The notes under the pieces are model-generated. The model was not told the origin of the DNA, ran no database searches, and saw only the letters and a list, made by a program, of their open reading frames with translations. Of a stretch of DNA of 64,000 bases, positions 45,170-53,928 are shown in pieces. Each line of letters begins with the position of its first letter. Position 1 is the first letter of the stretch. The stretch covers positions 244,286-308,285 of the forward strand of contig JACRPO010000021.1 of assembly GCA_016223165.1 (NCBI GenBank), written 5' to 3'. The position numbers and the translations under genes were made by a program. This stretch comes from Burkholderiales bacterium. GTDB taxonomy: Bacteria; Pseudomonadota; Gammaproteobacteria; Burkholderiales; Burkholderiaceae_C.

Positions 45170-46401
45170 TGCGGCGCAGTGCACTCTCGTGCCCGAGCCT
45201 GATACCGGCCGCGCATTCGGCCGCGCATCCGGCCGCACATTCGGCCGCTCCGTCGGTGCGGCTGTCGGCCGTGCTCTCGATCGCGCGTTCGGCCACGCTC
45301 TCGGCCGCGCTGCTTTCCGCAACCTGGGCGCTGGCCGCCCCGGGCGCGCATGGCCCCGGCGGCGAACATCTCGATGCCCCGGGCGTCGCCGTGAACGCCT
45401 CGGGCCTGGCGCGCCTGCCCGACGGCAGCGTCAACGTGCCCAAGGCCGCCCAGCGGCGCATGGCCATCCGCACCGTGCTCGCGCCGCAGTCCGAAGCCGC
45501 CGCCACCGTCGAGCTGCCCGGCAAGGTGGTGATGGACCCCAACGCCAGCGGCCGTGTGCAGGCCGCGCACGGCGGGCGCATCGAGCCCGGCCCGCGCGGC
45601 CTGCCGGTGGCGGGGCAGCCCGTCAAGCGCGGCGACGTGCTGGCCTATGTGCGCCATCACGCCGAGCCCTATGCGCTGGGCGCGCAGCAGGCGCAACTGG
45701 CCGAGCTGAAGGCGCAGCGCCAGCTGGCCGAAGCGCGCGCGCTGCGCCTCGAGGGGCTGGAGGGCACGGTGCCGCGCAAGGAGATCGAGGCCGCGCGCAG
45801 CGAGGTGCAGAGCCTCGCCGAGCGCGAGCGCAGCATCGGCGCCAGCCTGGGCGCGCGCGAGGCGCTCGTCGCACCTGTGTCGGGCGTGATCGCGCGCGCC
45901 GAACTCGTTGCCGGCCAGGTGGTCGATCCGCGTGACGTGCTCTTCGAGGTGATCGATCCGACCCGCATGCTGGTCGAGGCGACGACGGCCGATACCAAGC
46001 TCGCGGGCCGCATCGGCGGCGCCGCGCTGCAGGGCGCGGCGGAGGCGAAGCTGCGCCTGCTAGGCGTCTCGCGCTCGCTGCGCGACGGCGTGTTGCCGCT
46101 GATGTTCGCGGTGGTGCCGGCGAAAGCGGGCACGGCCCTACCCCTGGCCATCGGGCAGCCGGTCACCGTGGTCGTGCAGGCCAGGGAGCGCATCAAGGGC
46201 ATCGTGCTGCCGGCGCAGGCCGTGGTGCGCAACCCGGCCAACGAACCGATCGTCTGGATCAAGTCGGGCACCGAACGCTTCATCCCGCAGCCGGTGCAGG
46301 TGCGAGCACTCGACGCATCCACGGTGGTCGTGACGCAGGGCCTGGGCACGGACAACCGCGTCGTGGTGCAGGGCGCGTCACTGATCGCGCAGATCCGCTG
46401 A
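45169..46401 (+). CDS. czcB: CzcB-like RND periplasmic adaptor, 410 aa
   Basis: ATG 45169 (TGATG overlap). The signal region is unusual, holding AAHSAAHPAAHSAAPS encoded by 12-bp repeats, then a hydrophobic stretch ending ATWALA. The mature protein opens APGAHGPGGEHLDAPG. Membrane-fusion features: VELPGKVVMDPNASGRVQA, GRIEPGPRGLPVAGQPVKRGDVLAYV (lipoyl half), coiled-coil hairpin, APVSGVIARAELVAGQVVDPRDVLFEVID and a C-terminal IVLPAQAVVRN. Bridges CzcA-like pump and CzcC-like channel. Confidence 0.92.
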   Translation: MRRSALSCPSLIPAAHSAAHPAAHSAAPSVRLSAVLSIARSATLSAALLSATWALAAPGAHGPGGEHLDAPGVAVNASGLARLPDGSVNVPKAAQRRMAIRTVLAPQSEAAATVELPGKVVMDPNASGRVQAAHGGRIEPGPRGLPVAGQPVKRGDVLAYVRHHAEPYALGAQQAQLAELKAQRQLAEARALRLEGLEGTVPRKEIEAARSEVQSLAERERSIGASLGAREALVAPVSGVIARAELVAGQVVDPRDVLFEVIDPTRMLVEATTADTKLAGRIGGAALQGAAEAKLRLLGVSRSLRDGVLPLMFAVVPAKAGTALPLAIGQPVTVVVQARERIKGIVLPAQAVVRNPANEPIVWIKSGTERFIPQPVQVRALDASTVVVTQGLGTDNRVVVQGASLIAQIR

Positions 46402-46417
46402 ACAGGAGCACTCTCTC

Positions 46418-49400
46418 ATGTTCAACTGGATCGTTCGCTACAGCCTGCACAACCGCCTCTTCGTGCTGGCCGTGGCCGCGCTGCTGATGGTCTACGGCGC
46501 GATGACGGCCTGGCGCACGCCGGTCGATGTCTTCCCGGACCTCAACAAGCCGCTCGTCACCGTGCTCACCGAAGCGGGCGGCATGGCGCCCGAGGAGGTG
46601 GAGCAGCTCGTCACCTTCCCCATCGAGACCGCGCTCAACGGCATGCCGGGCGTGACGCGCGTGCGCAGCACCTCGGGCGTGGGCCTGTCCATCCTCTACG
46701 CCGAGTTCGACTGGGGCACCGACATCTACCGCAACCGCCAGCTCGTCGCCGAGCGGCTGGCGCTGGTGCGCGAACAGCTGCCCGGCGACATCACGCCGGT
46801 GATGGGGCCGGTGTCGTCGATCATGGGCGAGATCATGCTCGTGGCGCTGCCTCTGGCTACTCCGGCAGGTGGCGACGGCAAGGCGCCCGCCGCGAGCCCG
46901 ATGGCGGCGCGCGAGTACGCCGACTTCGTGCTGCGCCCGCGGCTGCTGTCGATCCCGGGCGTCTCGCAGGTCATCCCCATCGGCGGCGAGGTGCGCACGC
47001 TGCGCGTGGCGCCCGATACCGCGCGCATGGCGCAGTTCGGCGTCTCGCTGACGCAGCTCGAGCAGGCGCTGCGCGGCTTTGCCGGCAATGCCGGCGGCGG
47101 CTTCATCGACCTCAACAGCCGCGAGTACCTGATCCGGCACCTGGGGCGCAGCAACCGCGTCGACGACCTCGCCGGCGTCGCCGTGGCGTGGAAGGACGGG
47201 CGCGCCATCCTGCTCGAACAGGTGGCGTCGGTGGGTTTTTCCGCCGCCTTGAAGCGCGGCGATGCCGGCTACAACGGCGTGCCGGCGGTGGTGGTGAGCG
47301 TGCAGAAGCAGCCCGCCGCCGATACCGTGAAAGTCACTGCGCAGATCGAAGACGCGCTGGCCGAACTCAAGCAAGGCCTGCAGAACTCGACCCATGCCGG
47401 CCTGGCCGCGCCGCGCGTGCTCTTCCGCCAGGCCGACTTCATCAAGGCCTCGATCGGCAACGTCGCCGAGGCGCTGCGCGACGGCGCCATCATGGTGGCC
47501 GTCGTGCTCTTCGCCTTCCTGCTCTCGGCGCGCACGACGGTGATCTCGCTCACCGCGATCCCGCTCTCGCTGGCGGTGACCGCACTCGTGTTCCAGTGGC
47601 TCGGCCAGTCGATCAACGTGATGACGCTCGGCGGGCTGGCCATCGCCATCGGCGAGCTCGTCGACGACGCGGTGGTCGGCGTCGAGAACATCCTGCGGCG
47701 GCTGCGCAACAACCGCATCAACAGCGGCAGCGGCGGCAGCGGCGCCACGCCGCTGCCGGCCTTCGATGTCGTCGCCCGCGCCAGCGTCGAGGTGCGCTCG
47801 GGCATCCTCTACGCCACGGTGATCGTCGTGCTCGTCTTCGTGCCGCTCTTCGCGCTGCCGGGCATCGAGGGGCGGCTCTTCTCGCCGCTCGGCATCGCCT
47901 ACATCGTCTCGATCCTGGCCTCGATGCTGGTCTCGATGACGGTGACGCCGGTGCTGTGCTACTACCTGCTGCCGACGATGAAGCGGCTGGACCATGGCGA
48001 CAGCCCGCTCGTCGCCTGGCTCAAGCGCCAGGATGCGAAGCTGCTCGCCTGGTCATTCCCGCGCGCCAAGGCGTTGATCGCCGTGGCGCTGCTGGCGGTG
48101 GCCGCGGCGGCGGCGAGCGTGCCGTTCTTCGCGCGCCTCTTCCTGCCCGCCTTCAACGAGGGCTCGCTGGTGCTCTCGCTGATGCTCAACCCCGGCACCT
48201 CGCTGGCCGAGGCCAACCGCATCGGCGCCGTGGCCGAAGGCCTCATCGGCGAGGTGCCCGAGGTGCTGCAGGTGGGGCGGCGCACCGGGCGGGCCGAGCT
48301 CGACGAACATGCCGAGGGCGTGCACTCGGCCGAGATCGACGTCGACCTGAAGCGCTCCGAGCGCAGCCGCGAAGCGGTGCTGGCCGACCTTCGCGACCGG
48401 CTCGCGGTGCTGCCGGCGCAGGTGGCGATCGGCCAGCCGATCGGCCACCGGCTCGACCACCTGCTCTCGGGCGTGCGCGCGCAGATCGCGCTCAAGATCT
48501 ACGGCGACGACACCGATACGCTGCGCGGCCTGGCCGAATCGATGCGCGCGCAACTGGCGAGCGTGCCCGGGCTCGTCGACCTCACGGTCGAGAAGCAGGT
48601 GCTGATCCCGCAGATCACCGTGCGCCTCGATCACCGCAAGGCGGCGCAGGCGGGGCTCGCGCCGGGCGAGGCGATCCGCGTGCTGCAGGCGCTGACCGAT
48701 GGTGCGCACCCCAATCAAGGTTCGCAGATCGTCGACGGCGCGCGCCGCTACGAGCTCGTGCTGCGCCTGCCCGACGGCCAGCGCAGCCCGCAGGACCTGG
48801 CGCGTTTGCTCGTCGATACGCCGGCCGGCCGGCTGCCGGTGTCGAGCATCGCCACCGTGGAAGAGACCGACGGCCCGAACCAGATCGGGCGTGAGAACGG
48901 CCGTCGGCGCATCGTCGTCTACGCCAACACCGACGGCAGCGACATGGCGCGCGTCATCGGCGACATCCGCCGGGTGATCGAGCAGACCGCCCTGCCCAGC
49001 GGCAACTTCGTCAGCCTGGAGGGCCAGTTCCAGGCCCAGGAGCAGGCGACGCGGCTCATCGCGGGCCTGTCGGTGGTGTCGCTGGCGATGATGTTCCTGG
49101 TGCTGTACTCGCGCTACCAGTCGGTGGTGCTGGCCGGCATCATCATGGCCAACATCCCGCTGGCGCTGATCGGCTCGGTGGTGGCGATGTGGCTGGCGGG
49201 CGTGCAGCTCTCGGTGGCCTCGATGGTGGGCTTCATCACGCTGGCCGGCATCGCCACGCGCAACGGCATCCTCAAGATCAGCCACTACATCAACCTGTGC
49301 AAGTTCGAGGGCGAGACGTTCTCGCAGGCGATGATCGTGCGCGGCTCGCTCGAGCGGCTGACGCCGGTGCTGATGACGGCGCTGGTGGCGGCGTTTGCGC

Positions 49401-49612
49401 TGACACCGCTGCTGCTGGCCGCCGACGCGCCGGGCAAGGAGATCCTGCACCCGGTTGCGGTGGTGATCTTCGGCGGCCTCGTCAGCTCGACGTTGCTCGA
49501 CACCTTGCTGACACCGGTGCTGTTCTGGCTCTTCGGCCGCCGGGCCACGCAGCGGCTGCTGATCGAAGAAGCGCATACGCCGGCCGTGCCCGGCACGCGC
49601 GAGGCCTATTGA
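46418..49612 (+). CDS. czcA: CzcA/CusA-family heavy-metal RND pump, 1064 aa
   Basis: Typical HME-RND protein: N-terminal TM1 then TAWRTPVDVFPDLNKPLVTVLTE, PEEVEQLVTFPIETALNGMPGVTRVRS, GVGLSILYAEFDWGTDIYRNRQ, and twelve TM helices. The TM4 proton-relay segment reads IAIGELVDDAVVGVENI, different from the DFGxxVD of Czc/Cnr pumps and from AIGAMVDAAIVMIEN of CusA, so the metal cannot be assigned confidently. A short Ser/Gly insert (NSGSGGSGATP) follows TM4. Drives export of a metal cation across both membranes with the CzcB/CzcC-like partners. Confidence 0.93.
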   Translation: MFNWIVRYSLHNRLFVLAVAALLMVYGAMTAWRTPVDVFPDLNKPLVTVLTEAGGMAPEEVEQLVTFPIETALNGMPGVTRVRSTSGVGLSILYAEFDWGTDIYRNRQLVAERLALVREQLPGDITPVMGPVSSIMGEIMLVALPLATPAGGDGKAPAASPMAAREYADFVLRPRLLSIPGVSQVIPIGGEVRTLRVAPDTARMAQFGVSLTQLEQALRGFAGNAGGGFIDLNSREYLIRHLGRSNRVDDLAGVAVAWKDGRAILLEQVASVGFSAALKRGDAGYNGVPAVVVSVQKQPAADTVKVTAQIEDALAELKQGLQNSTHAGLAAPRVLFRQADFIKASIGNVAEALRDGAIMVAVVLFAFLLSARTTVISLTAIPLSLAVTALVFQWLGQSINVMTLGGLAIAIGELVDDAVVGVENILRRLRNNRINSGSGGSGATPLPAFDVVARASVEVRSGILYATVIVVLVFVPLFALPGIEGRLFSPLGIAYIVSILASMLVSMTVTPVLCYYLLPTMKRLDHGDSPLVAWLKRQDAKLLAWSFPRAKALIAVALLAVAAAAASVPFFARLFLPAFNEGSLVLSLMLNPGTSLAEANRIGAVAEGLIGEVPEVLQVGRRTGRAELDEHAEGVHSAEIDVDLKRSERSREAVLADLRDRLAVLPAQVAIGQPIGHRLDHLLSGVRAQIALKIYGDDTDTLRGLAESMRAQLASVPGLVDLTVEKQVLIPQITVRLDHRKAAQAGLAPGEAIRVLQALTDGAHPNQGSQIVDGARRYELVLRLPDGQRSPQDLARLLVDTPAGRLPVSSIATVEETDGPNQIGRENGRRRIVVYANTDGSDMARVIGDIRRVIEQTALPSGNFVSLEGQFQAQEQATRLIAGLSVVSLAMMFLVLYSRYQSVVLAGIIMANIPLALIGSVVAMWLAGVQLSVASMVGFITLAGIATRNGILKISHYINLCKFEGETFSQAMIVRGSLERLTPVLMTALVAAFALTPLLLAADAPGKEILHPVAVVIFGGLVSSTLLDTLLTPVLFWLFGRRATQRLLIEEAHTPAVPGTREAY

Positions 49613-49716
49613 CGGACCATGTTGGACCACCTACGGACAACATGAAGAATCAGGCTCACGCGGCGCCGCCTGATCGAGTGCGCCGCACGTGATTGGAAAG
49701 CTGGAAGGAATTCATC

Positions 49717-50091
49717 ATGATCAAGAAACTGTTGACGGCTGCCGTGCTGGGCCTGGCCGCGTTCGGGTTCAACGCCACCTACGCGCATGGCGGCGGCGAG
49801 CCCAAGCATGGCGGCGTCGTGCAGGCCGCGAGCGACCTGTCGTTCGAGCTGGTGGGCACGGCCGACGGCGCCGTCATCTACGTCGAGGACCACGGCAAGG
49901 CGATGGCACCCACCGGCATGAAGGGCAAGCTGACCGTGCTCAACGGGGCCCAGAAGTCCGAGGCCGAACTGGTCGTGGCCGGCGACCGGCTCGAGGCCAA
50001 GGGCGTGAAGCTCGGCAAGGGCGCGAAGGTGGTGGCAGCGCTGGTGACGTCGGGCGCGAAGGCGATCACGGTTCGCTTCACGGTCAGGTGA
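49717..50091 (+). CDS. Small periplasmic protein of metal-efflux operon, 124 aa
   Basis: ATG 49717 has GGAAGGAA six bases upstream. The signal peptide MIKKLLTAAVLGLAAFG ends near TYA-HGGG. The mature N-terminus HGGGEPKHGGVVQAASDLSFELV is His-rich; the rest is a small beta domain (DGAVIYVEDHGKAM, GMKGKLTVLNGAQKSEAELV). Proteins of this type follow CzcA genes in several Burkholderiales operons and are thought to bind metal; the role is inferred. Overlaps the next gene by GTGA. Confidence 0.75.
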   Translation: MIKKLLTAAVLGLAAFGFNATYAHGGGEPKHGGVVQAASDLSFELVGTADGAVIYVEDHGKAMAPTGMKGKLTVLNGAQKSEAELVVAGDRLEAKGVKLGKGAKVVAALVTSGAKAITVRFTVR

Positions 50092-51155
50092 AACCCGCGC
50101 GGCCGGTCTTGCCGGCGCTGAAAGGCGGCCTGCTGGCGTTGCTGGCGGCAGCCCTCTTCGGCATCAGCACGCCACTGGTCCAGCAGTTCGGCGCAGGCAT
50201 CGGTGCCTTCGGCACGGCCGCGCTGCTCTATGCGGGTGCGGCGGCGGTCGGCGCTCTCTCTCGTCGCCCCGCGGACCGGGAGGCACGGCTGGCGCGCGGC
50301 GACCTGGCGCGGCTGGTCGCGATGGCCGCCTTCGGCGCTGTCGTCGGCCCGGTGGCGCTGGCCTGGGGGCTGCAACGCACCAGCGGCACCAGCGCCTCGC
50401 TGATGCTGACGCTGGAAGCGCTGTTCACGGCGGTGCTCGCCTGGCGGCTGTACCACGAGACCATGGACCGGCGCGTCTGGGCGGCGATGCTGCTGCTGCT
50501 CGCCGGCGGCATCGTGCTCGTGCTCGACCAGGGCTTGTCGGCGCGATCCGGCGGCGGCACGCAGCTGTGGGGCCTGCTCGCGGTGATGCTCGCCACGGCC
50601 GCCTGGGGCGTGGACAACACCTTGTCGCGCGCGCTCGCCGAACGCGACCCGAGCCAGGTGGTGATGGCCAAGGCCACGCTGGGTGCCAGCGCGACGGCGG
50701 TGCTGGCATTCGCCTTCGGCGAGCCGCTGCCCTCGGCGCTCGCCTCGCTCGCACTCTTTGCGGTGGGCGCCAGCGGCTATGGGTTGAGCCTGCGCTTCTA
50801 CCTGCTCGCGCAGCGGGCCTTCGGCGCGGCGCGCACGGGCTCGGTGTTCGCGTTCGCGCCCTTCATCGGCGCGGCGCTGGCGGTGGCGCTCGGCGACCGC
50901 TCGGCCGGCTGGCTGATGGCGGCCGGCGGGCTGCTGATGCTGGTCGGCGTGGTGCTGCATCTGGCCGAGTCGCACGGCCACGAGCACGAGCACGAAGCCC
51001 TGGAACACGAACACGCGCACCGGCACGACGACGGGCACCACGAGCATCTGCACGAACCGATGCCTGCCGGCGAGCACAGCCATCTGCACCGGCACCAGCC
51101 GCTGCGACACCAGCACCACCACGTGCCGGATGCGCATCACCTGCATCGGCACTGA
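50088..51155 (+). CDS. EamA/DMT-family permease with His-rich C-terminal tail, 355 aa
   Basis: GTG 50088 overlaps the previous stop. Ten hydrophobic helices in two EamA repeats (GGLLALLAAALFGISTP, LEALFTAVLAWRLYHETM, GLLAVMLATAAWGVDNT, FIGAALAVALGDRSAGW). After TM10 a tail of about 70 residues is extremely rich in His and Glu (HGHEHEHEALEHEHAHRHDD and HLHRHQPLRHQHHHV), a strong metal-binding signature. Last gene of the metal operon; suggests export or sensing of a metal such as nickel, cobalt or zinc rather than an ordinary metabolite. Confidence 0.88.
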   Translation: MKPARPVLPALKGGLLALLAAALFGISTPLVQQFGAGIGAFGTAALLYAGAAAVGALSRRPADREARLARGDLARLVAMAAFGAVVGPVALAWGLQRTSGTSASLMLTLEALFTAVLAWRLYHETMDRRVWAAMLLLLAGGIVLVLDQGLSARSGGGTQLWGLLAVMLATAAWGVDNTLSRALAERDPSQVVMAKATLGASATAVLAFAFGEPLPSALASLALFAVGASGYGLSLRFYLLAQRAFGAARTGSVFAFAPFIGAALAVALGDRSAGWLMAAGGLLMLVGVVLHLAESHGHEHEHEALEHEHAHRHDDGHHEHLHEPMPAGEHSHLHRHQPLRHQHHHVPDAHHLHRH

Positions 51156-51332
51156 CTGAAGTGAACGACATCCCTTGGGTGGCGCACTGCGGTCGTTCGG
51201 CGCTACACCGCCGCCCGCCGAATGATTGCTCAGCACCGCAACGCGACGGCCCTGCGTCGCGGGTCGGTCCCGCTCGCAGCACGCCGCTAGGATTGCGGCC
51301 ACGCCACCACACCGGCGCCTGACGCGCCCCTT

Positions 51333-52658
51333 ATGGAAATCCTCGTCCTTTTCGCCCTCATCCTGCTCAACGGCCTGTTCGCGATGTCGGAGATCGCGCT
51401 GGTCACCGCGCGCAAGGCCCGCCTGCAGGCGCTGGTCGACGAGGGTGACTCTTCGGCCGCCGCGGCCATCAAGCTCGGTGAAGACCCGACCCGGTTCCTC
51501 TCCACGATCCAGATCGGCATCACCTCCATCGGCGTGCTCAACGGCATCGTCGGCGAGGCCACGCTCGCCGCGCCGCTGACGCAGGTGCTCGACCGGTTCG
51601 GCGTGCCCGCCCCCTACGACGCCTATGCCGCCACCGGGCTGGTGGTGGTGCTGATCACCTACTTCTCGATCGTCGTGGGCGAGCTCGTGCCCAAGCGCAT
51701 CGGGCAGTCGCACCCCGAGACGCTGGCGCGCCTCGTGGCCAAGCCGATCAACTGGCTGGCCATCGGCACCAAGCCCTTCGTGCGCCTGCTCTCGATCTCC
51801 ACGCACGGCCTGCTGCGCCTGCTCGGGGTGCGCGACAGCGGTGCGCAGGCGGTCACCGAGGCCGAGATCCACGCCGTGCTCGCCGAGGGCACGAGCGCCG
51901 GCGTCATCGAGTCGCACGAGCATGCGATGGTGCGCAACGTCTTCCGCCTCGACGACCGGCAGATCGGTTCGCTCATGGTGCCGCGCGGCGATGTGGTCTG
52001 CCTGGACGTCGACCTGCCCTTCGAGGAGAACCTGGCCCGTGTCGAAGAGTCGGCGCACGCACGCTTTCCGGTCGTGCGCGGCGGCCTGCACAACCTGCTC
52101 GGCGTGGTCAACGCGCGCCGGTGGCTCGCGCGTGCGCTGCGCGACGAAGACCGCGATCTCGCGCAGCAGGCACTGAAGACCCCGCTCTTCGTGCCCGAGA
52201 CGCTGACCGGCATGGAACTGCTCGACAACTTCCGCTCCTCGGACGTGCACATGGCCTTCGTCATCGACGAGTACGGCGAGGTGCAGGGCATCGTCACGCT
52301 GCAGGACCTCATCGAGGCCATCACCGGTGAATTCCACCCGCGCGACCCGGCGACCTCCTGGGCGGTGCAGCGCGAAGACGGCAGCTGGCTGCTCGACGGC
52401 CACATCCCGGTGCCGGAACTGAAGGACCGCCTGCACCTGGACACCGTGCCCGAGGAAGACCGCGGCCGCTACCACACGCTCAGCGGCATGTTGATGCTGC
52501 TCACCGGCCGCCTGCCCAAGGTGGCCGATGCGGTGAACTGGGAAGGCTGGCACCTCGAAATCGTCGACATGGACGGCAAGACGATCGACAAGGTGCTGGC
52601 CAGCCGGTTGCCCGATGCCGAGGAGGCTGCCGGCACCAGCGCCACCGAAGGGGCGTGA
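51333..52658 (+). CDS. CorC/HlyC-family transporter with DUF21 and CBS domains, 441 aa
   Basis: N-terminal DUF21/CNNM membrane domain (about 1-190) with FAMSEIALVTARKARLQ and TYFSIVVGELVPKRIGQSHPE, two CBS domains (IGSLMVPRGDVVCLDVD..., FVIDEYGEVQGIVTLQDLIEAITGE) and a C-terminal CorC_HlyC domain (GSWLLDGHIPVPELKDRL, GWHLEIVDMDG). Related proteins export or exchange magnesium or cobalt; the older 'hemolysin' name is misleading. The 177-bp gap before it holds nothing recognisable. Probably its own transcription unit. Confidence 0.9.
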   Translation: MEILVLFALILLNGLFAMSEIALVTARKARLQALVDEGDSSAAAAIKLGEDPTRFLSTIQIGITSIGVLNGIVGEATLAAPLTQVLDRFGVPAPYDAYAATGLVVVLITYFSIVVGELVPKRIGQSHPETLARLVAKPINWLAIGTKPFVRLLSISTHGLLRLLGVRDSGAQAVTEAEIHAVLAEGTSAGVIESHEHAMVRNVFRLDDRQIGSLMVPRGDVVCLDVDLPFEENLARVEESAHARFPVVRGGLHNLLGVVNARRWLARALRDEDRDLAQQALKTPLFVPETLTGMELLDNFRSSDVHMAFVIDEYGEVQGIVTLQDLIEAITGEFHPRDPATSWAVQREDGSWLLDGHIPVPELKDRLHLDTVPEEDRGRYHTLSGMLMLLTGRLPKVADAVNWEGWHLEIVDMDGKTIDKVLASRLPDAEEAAGTSATEGA

Positions 52659-52743
52659 CCTCGAAACGCCGCGCCGCGATGAGGGCGCAGGCCCGCAGGC
52701 TGCAGGTGCCCGCGGCCGATGGGCTTGCGCCGGCCGGGGCCTG

Positions 52744-52806
52744 TTGCGATGGGAATTTGTATAGCGTATGCTACAGATCATGAAATGAGAGTTGCATGAT
52801 CTGGAG
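52744..52806 (+). promoter_or_regulatory. Sigma70-like promoter with operator-like inverted repeats
   Basis: TTGCGA (52744-52749), a 17-bp spacer and TATGCT (52767-52772) make a good sigma70 promoter, in a locally AT-rich island. TAGC-GTAT-GCTA overlaps the -10. Immediately downstream CAGATCATG (52774-52782) and CATGATCTG (52795-52803) are a perfect 9-bp inverted repeat with a 12-base spacer, covering the expected start of transcription and reaching the GGAG ribosome-binding site at 52803. This layout suits a repressor-controlled promoter. Confidence 0.7.
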
Positions 52807-52811
52807 AGCCC

Positions 52812-53885
52812 ATGAACGCTGGCCGGCCCACTCGCATTGCACTGCTCTACCCCGGCGACCGCGCCGCGCGCGACCGCTCCGACCCGGCCGAGAGCCGCTT
52901 CGCGCCGCTGTTCGCCGCCTTCGCCGCGGCCGGCGTGCACGCCGAGCCGGCGGTCTACCACGACGACTTCGCCGACGACGTGCGTGCGCAGCTGCTGAAG
53001 CGTGCCGACGGCGTTCTCGTCTGGTGCAACCCCGTCGAAGGCGGACGGCGGCGCGACCGGCTTGACGCGCTGCTGCGCGAGGTGGCCGAGGCCGGCGTCT
53101 TCGTCAGCACGCATCCGGACACCATCCTTCGCCTCGGCACGAAGGACGTGCTTTTCTACACGCGCGACCTGCCCTTCGGCAGCGACGTCGTGCGCGTCGA
53201 CAGCCTTCAACAACTGGCCACCGGGCTGCCGCAGCGCCTGGATCGCGGCGCACGCGTTCTCAAGCAGGTCCGCGGCCACAGCGGCGTCGGCGTGTGGCGC
53301 GTGCAGTGGGACGAAGGGGCGGGCGGCCAGCGCGGAGAACGCCGCGTGCGGCTGCGCCACGCGCAGCGCGGCAGCGAAGAGGAGACGGTGGGCCTGCCGG
53401 CGCTTGTCGCGCGCATGGCCGCCTACTTCGAGCCCGAGCAGGGCGGCCACATGATCGACCAGGCCTGGCAGCCGCGCCTGGCCGAAGGCATGCTGCGTGC
53501 GTACCTGGTGGGCGCGCGCGTGGCCGGATTCGGGCACCAGGCGGTGAATGCGCTCTACCCCGCACGCCCCGGAGAGGCGCCGCTGCAGCCGGGTCCGCGC
53601 CTGTACCACGGGCCCGACGTGCCGGAGTTCCAGCCGCTTCGCGAGCGGCTCGAGTCGGGCTGGATCGACTTGCTGCGCGAGCGTGTCGGTCTCTCGCGCG
53701 AGCAGCTGCCGCTGCTGTGGGACTGCGACTTCCTGTTCGGCGAGCCGACCGCCGCCGAGCCCCAGCGCTATGTGTTGTGCGAGATCAACGTCAGCAGCGT
53801 CTCGCCGTTTCCGCCTTCGGCCATCGCGCCGCTCGTCGAGGCTGTGCAGCAGCGGCTGCGCTCGCCTGCCCCGGTGCGCGCTTGA
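52812..53885 (+). CDS. ATP-grasp protein of the Cj0069 type, 357 aa
   Basis: ATG 52812 after GGAG. Motifs MNAGRPTRIALLYPGDRAARD, DGVLVWCNPVEGGRRRDRLD, VFVSTHPDTILRLGTKDVLFYTRDLPFGSD, VLKQVRGHSGVGVWRV and the metal-binding end VLCEINVSSVSPFPPSAI fit a Cj0069-like ATP-grasp fold (ATP-dependent carboxylate-amine ligase type). Substrate unknown. It lies under the operator-bearing promoter and 43 bp upstream of the ChrC-ChrE-like fusion, so both are probably co-expressed. Confidence 0.82.
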   Translation: MNAGRPTRIALLYPGDRAARDRSDPAESRFAPLFAAFAAAGVHAEPAVYHDDFADDVRAQLLKRADGVLVWCNPVEGGRRRDRLDALLREVAEAGVFVSTHPDTILRLGTKDVLFYTRDLPFGSDVVRVDSLQQLATGLPQRLDRGARVLKQVRGHSGVGVWRVQWDEGAGGQRGERRVRLRHAQRGSEEETVGLPALVARMAAYFEPEQGGHMIDQAWQPRLAEGMLRAYLVGARVAGFGHQAVNALYPARPGEAPLQPGPRLYHGPDVPEFQPLRERLESGWIDLLRERVGLSREQLPLLWDCDFLFGEPTAAEPQRYVLCEINVSSVSPFPPSAIAPLVEAVQQRLRSPAPVRA

Positions 53886-53928
53886 GCCGCGGCCGCACGA
53901 CCTGTTCGAAGACCCAGGGAGGTGCTCG

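Noticed and set aside
49878..53609. Very long minus-strand open frame opposite the metal permease, CorC-like and ATP-grasp genes
   Set aside because: Composition is typical of antisense frames in GC-rich DNA; the plus-strand genes have coherent domains and ribosome-binding sites.
52812..53885. ATP-grasp gene as the missing partner of Anbu
   Set aside because: The Anbu-linked ATP-grasp is a circularly permuted type; this protein is Cj0069-like and lies over 20 kb away beside unrelated genes.
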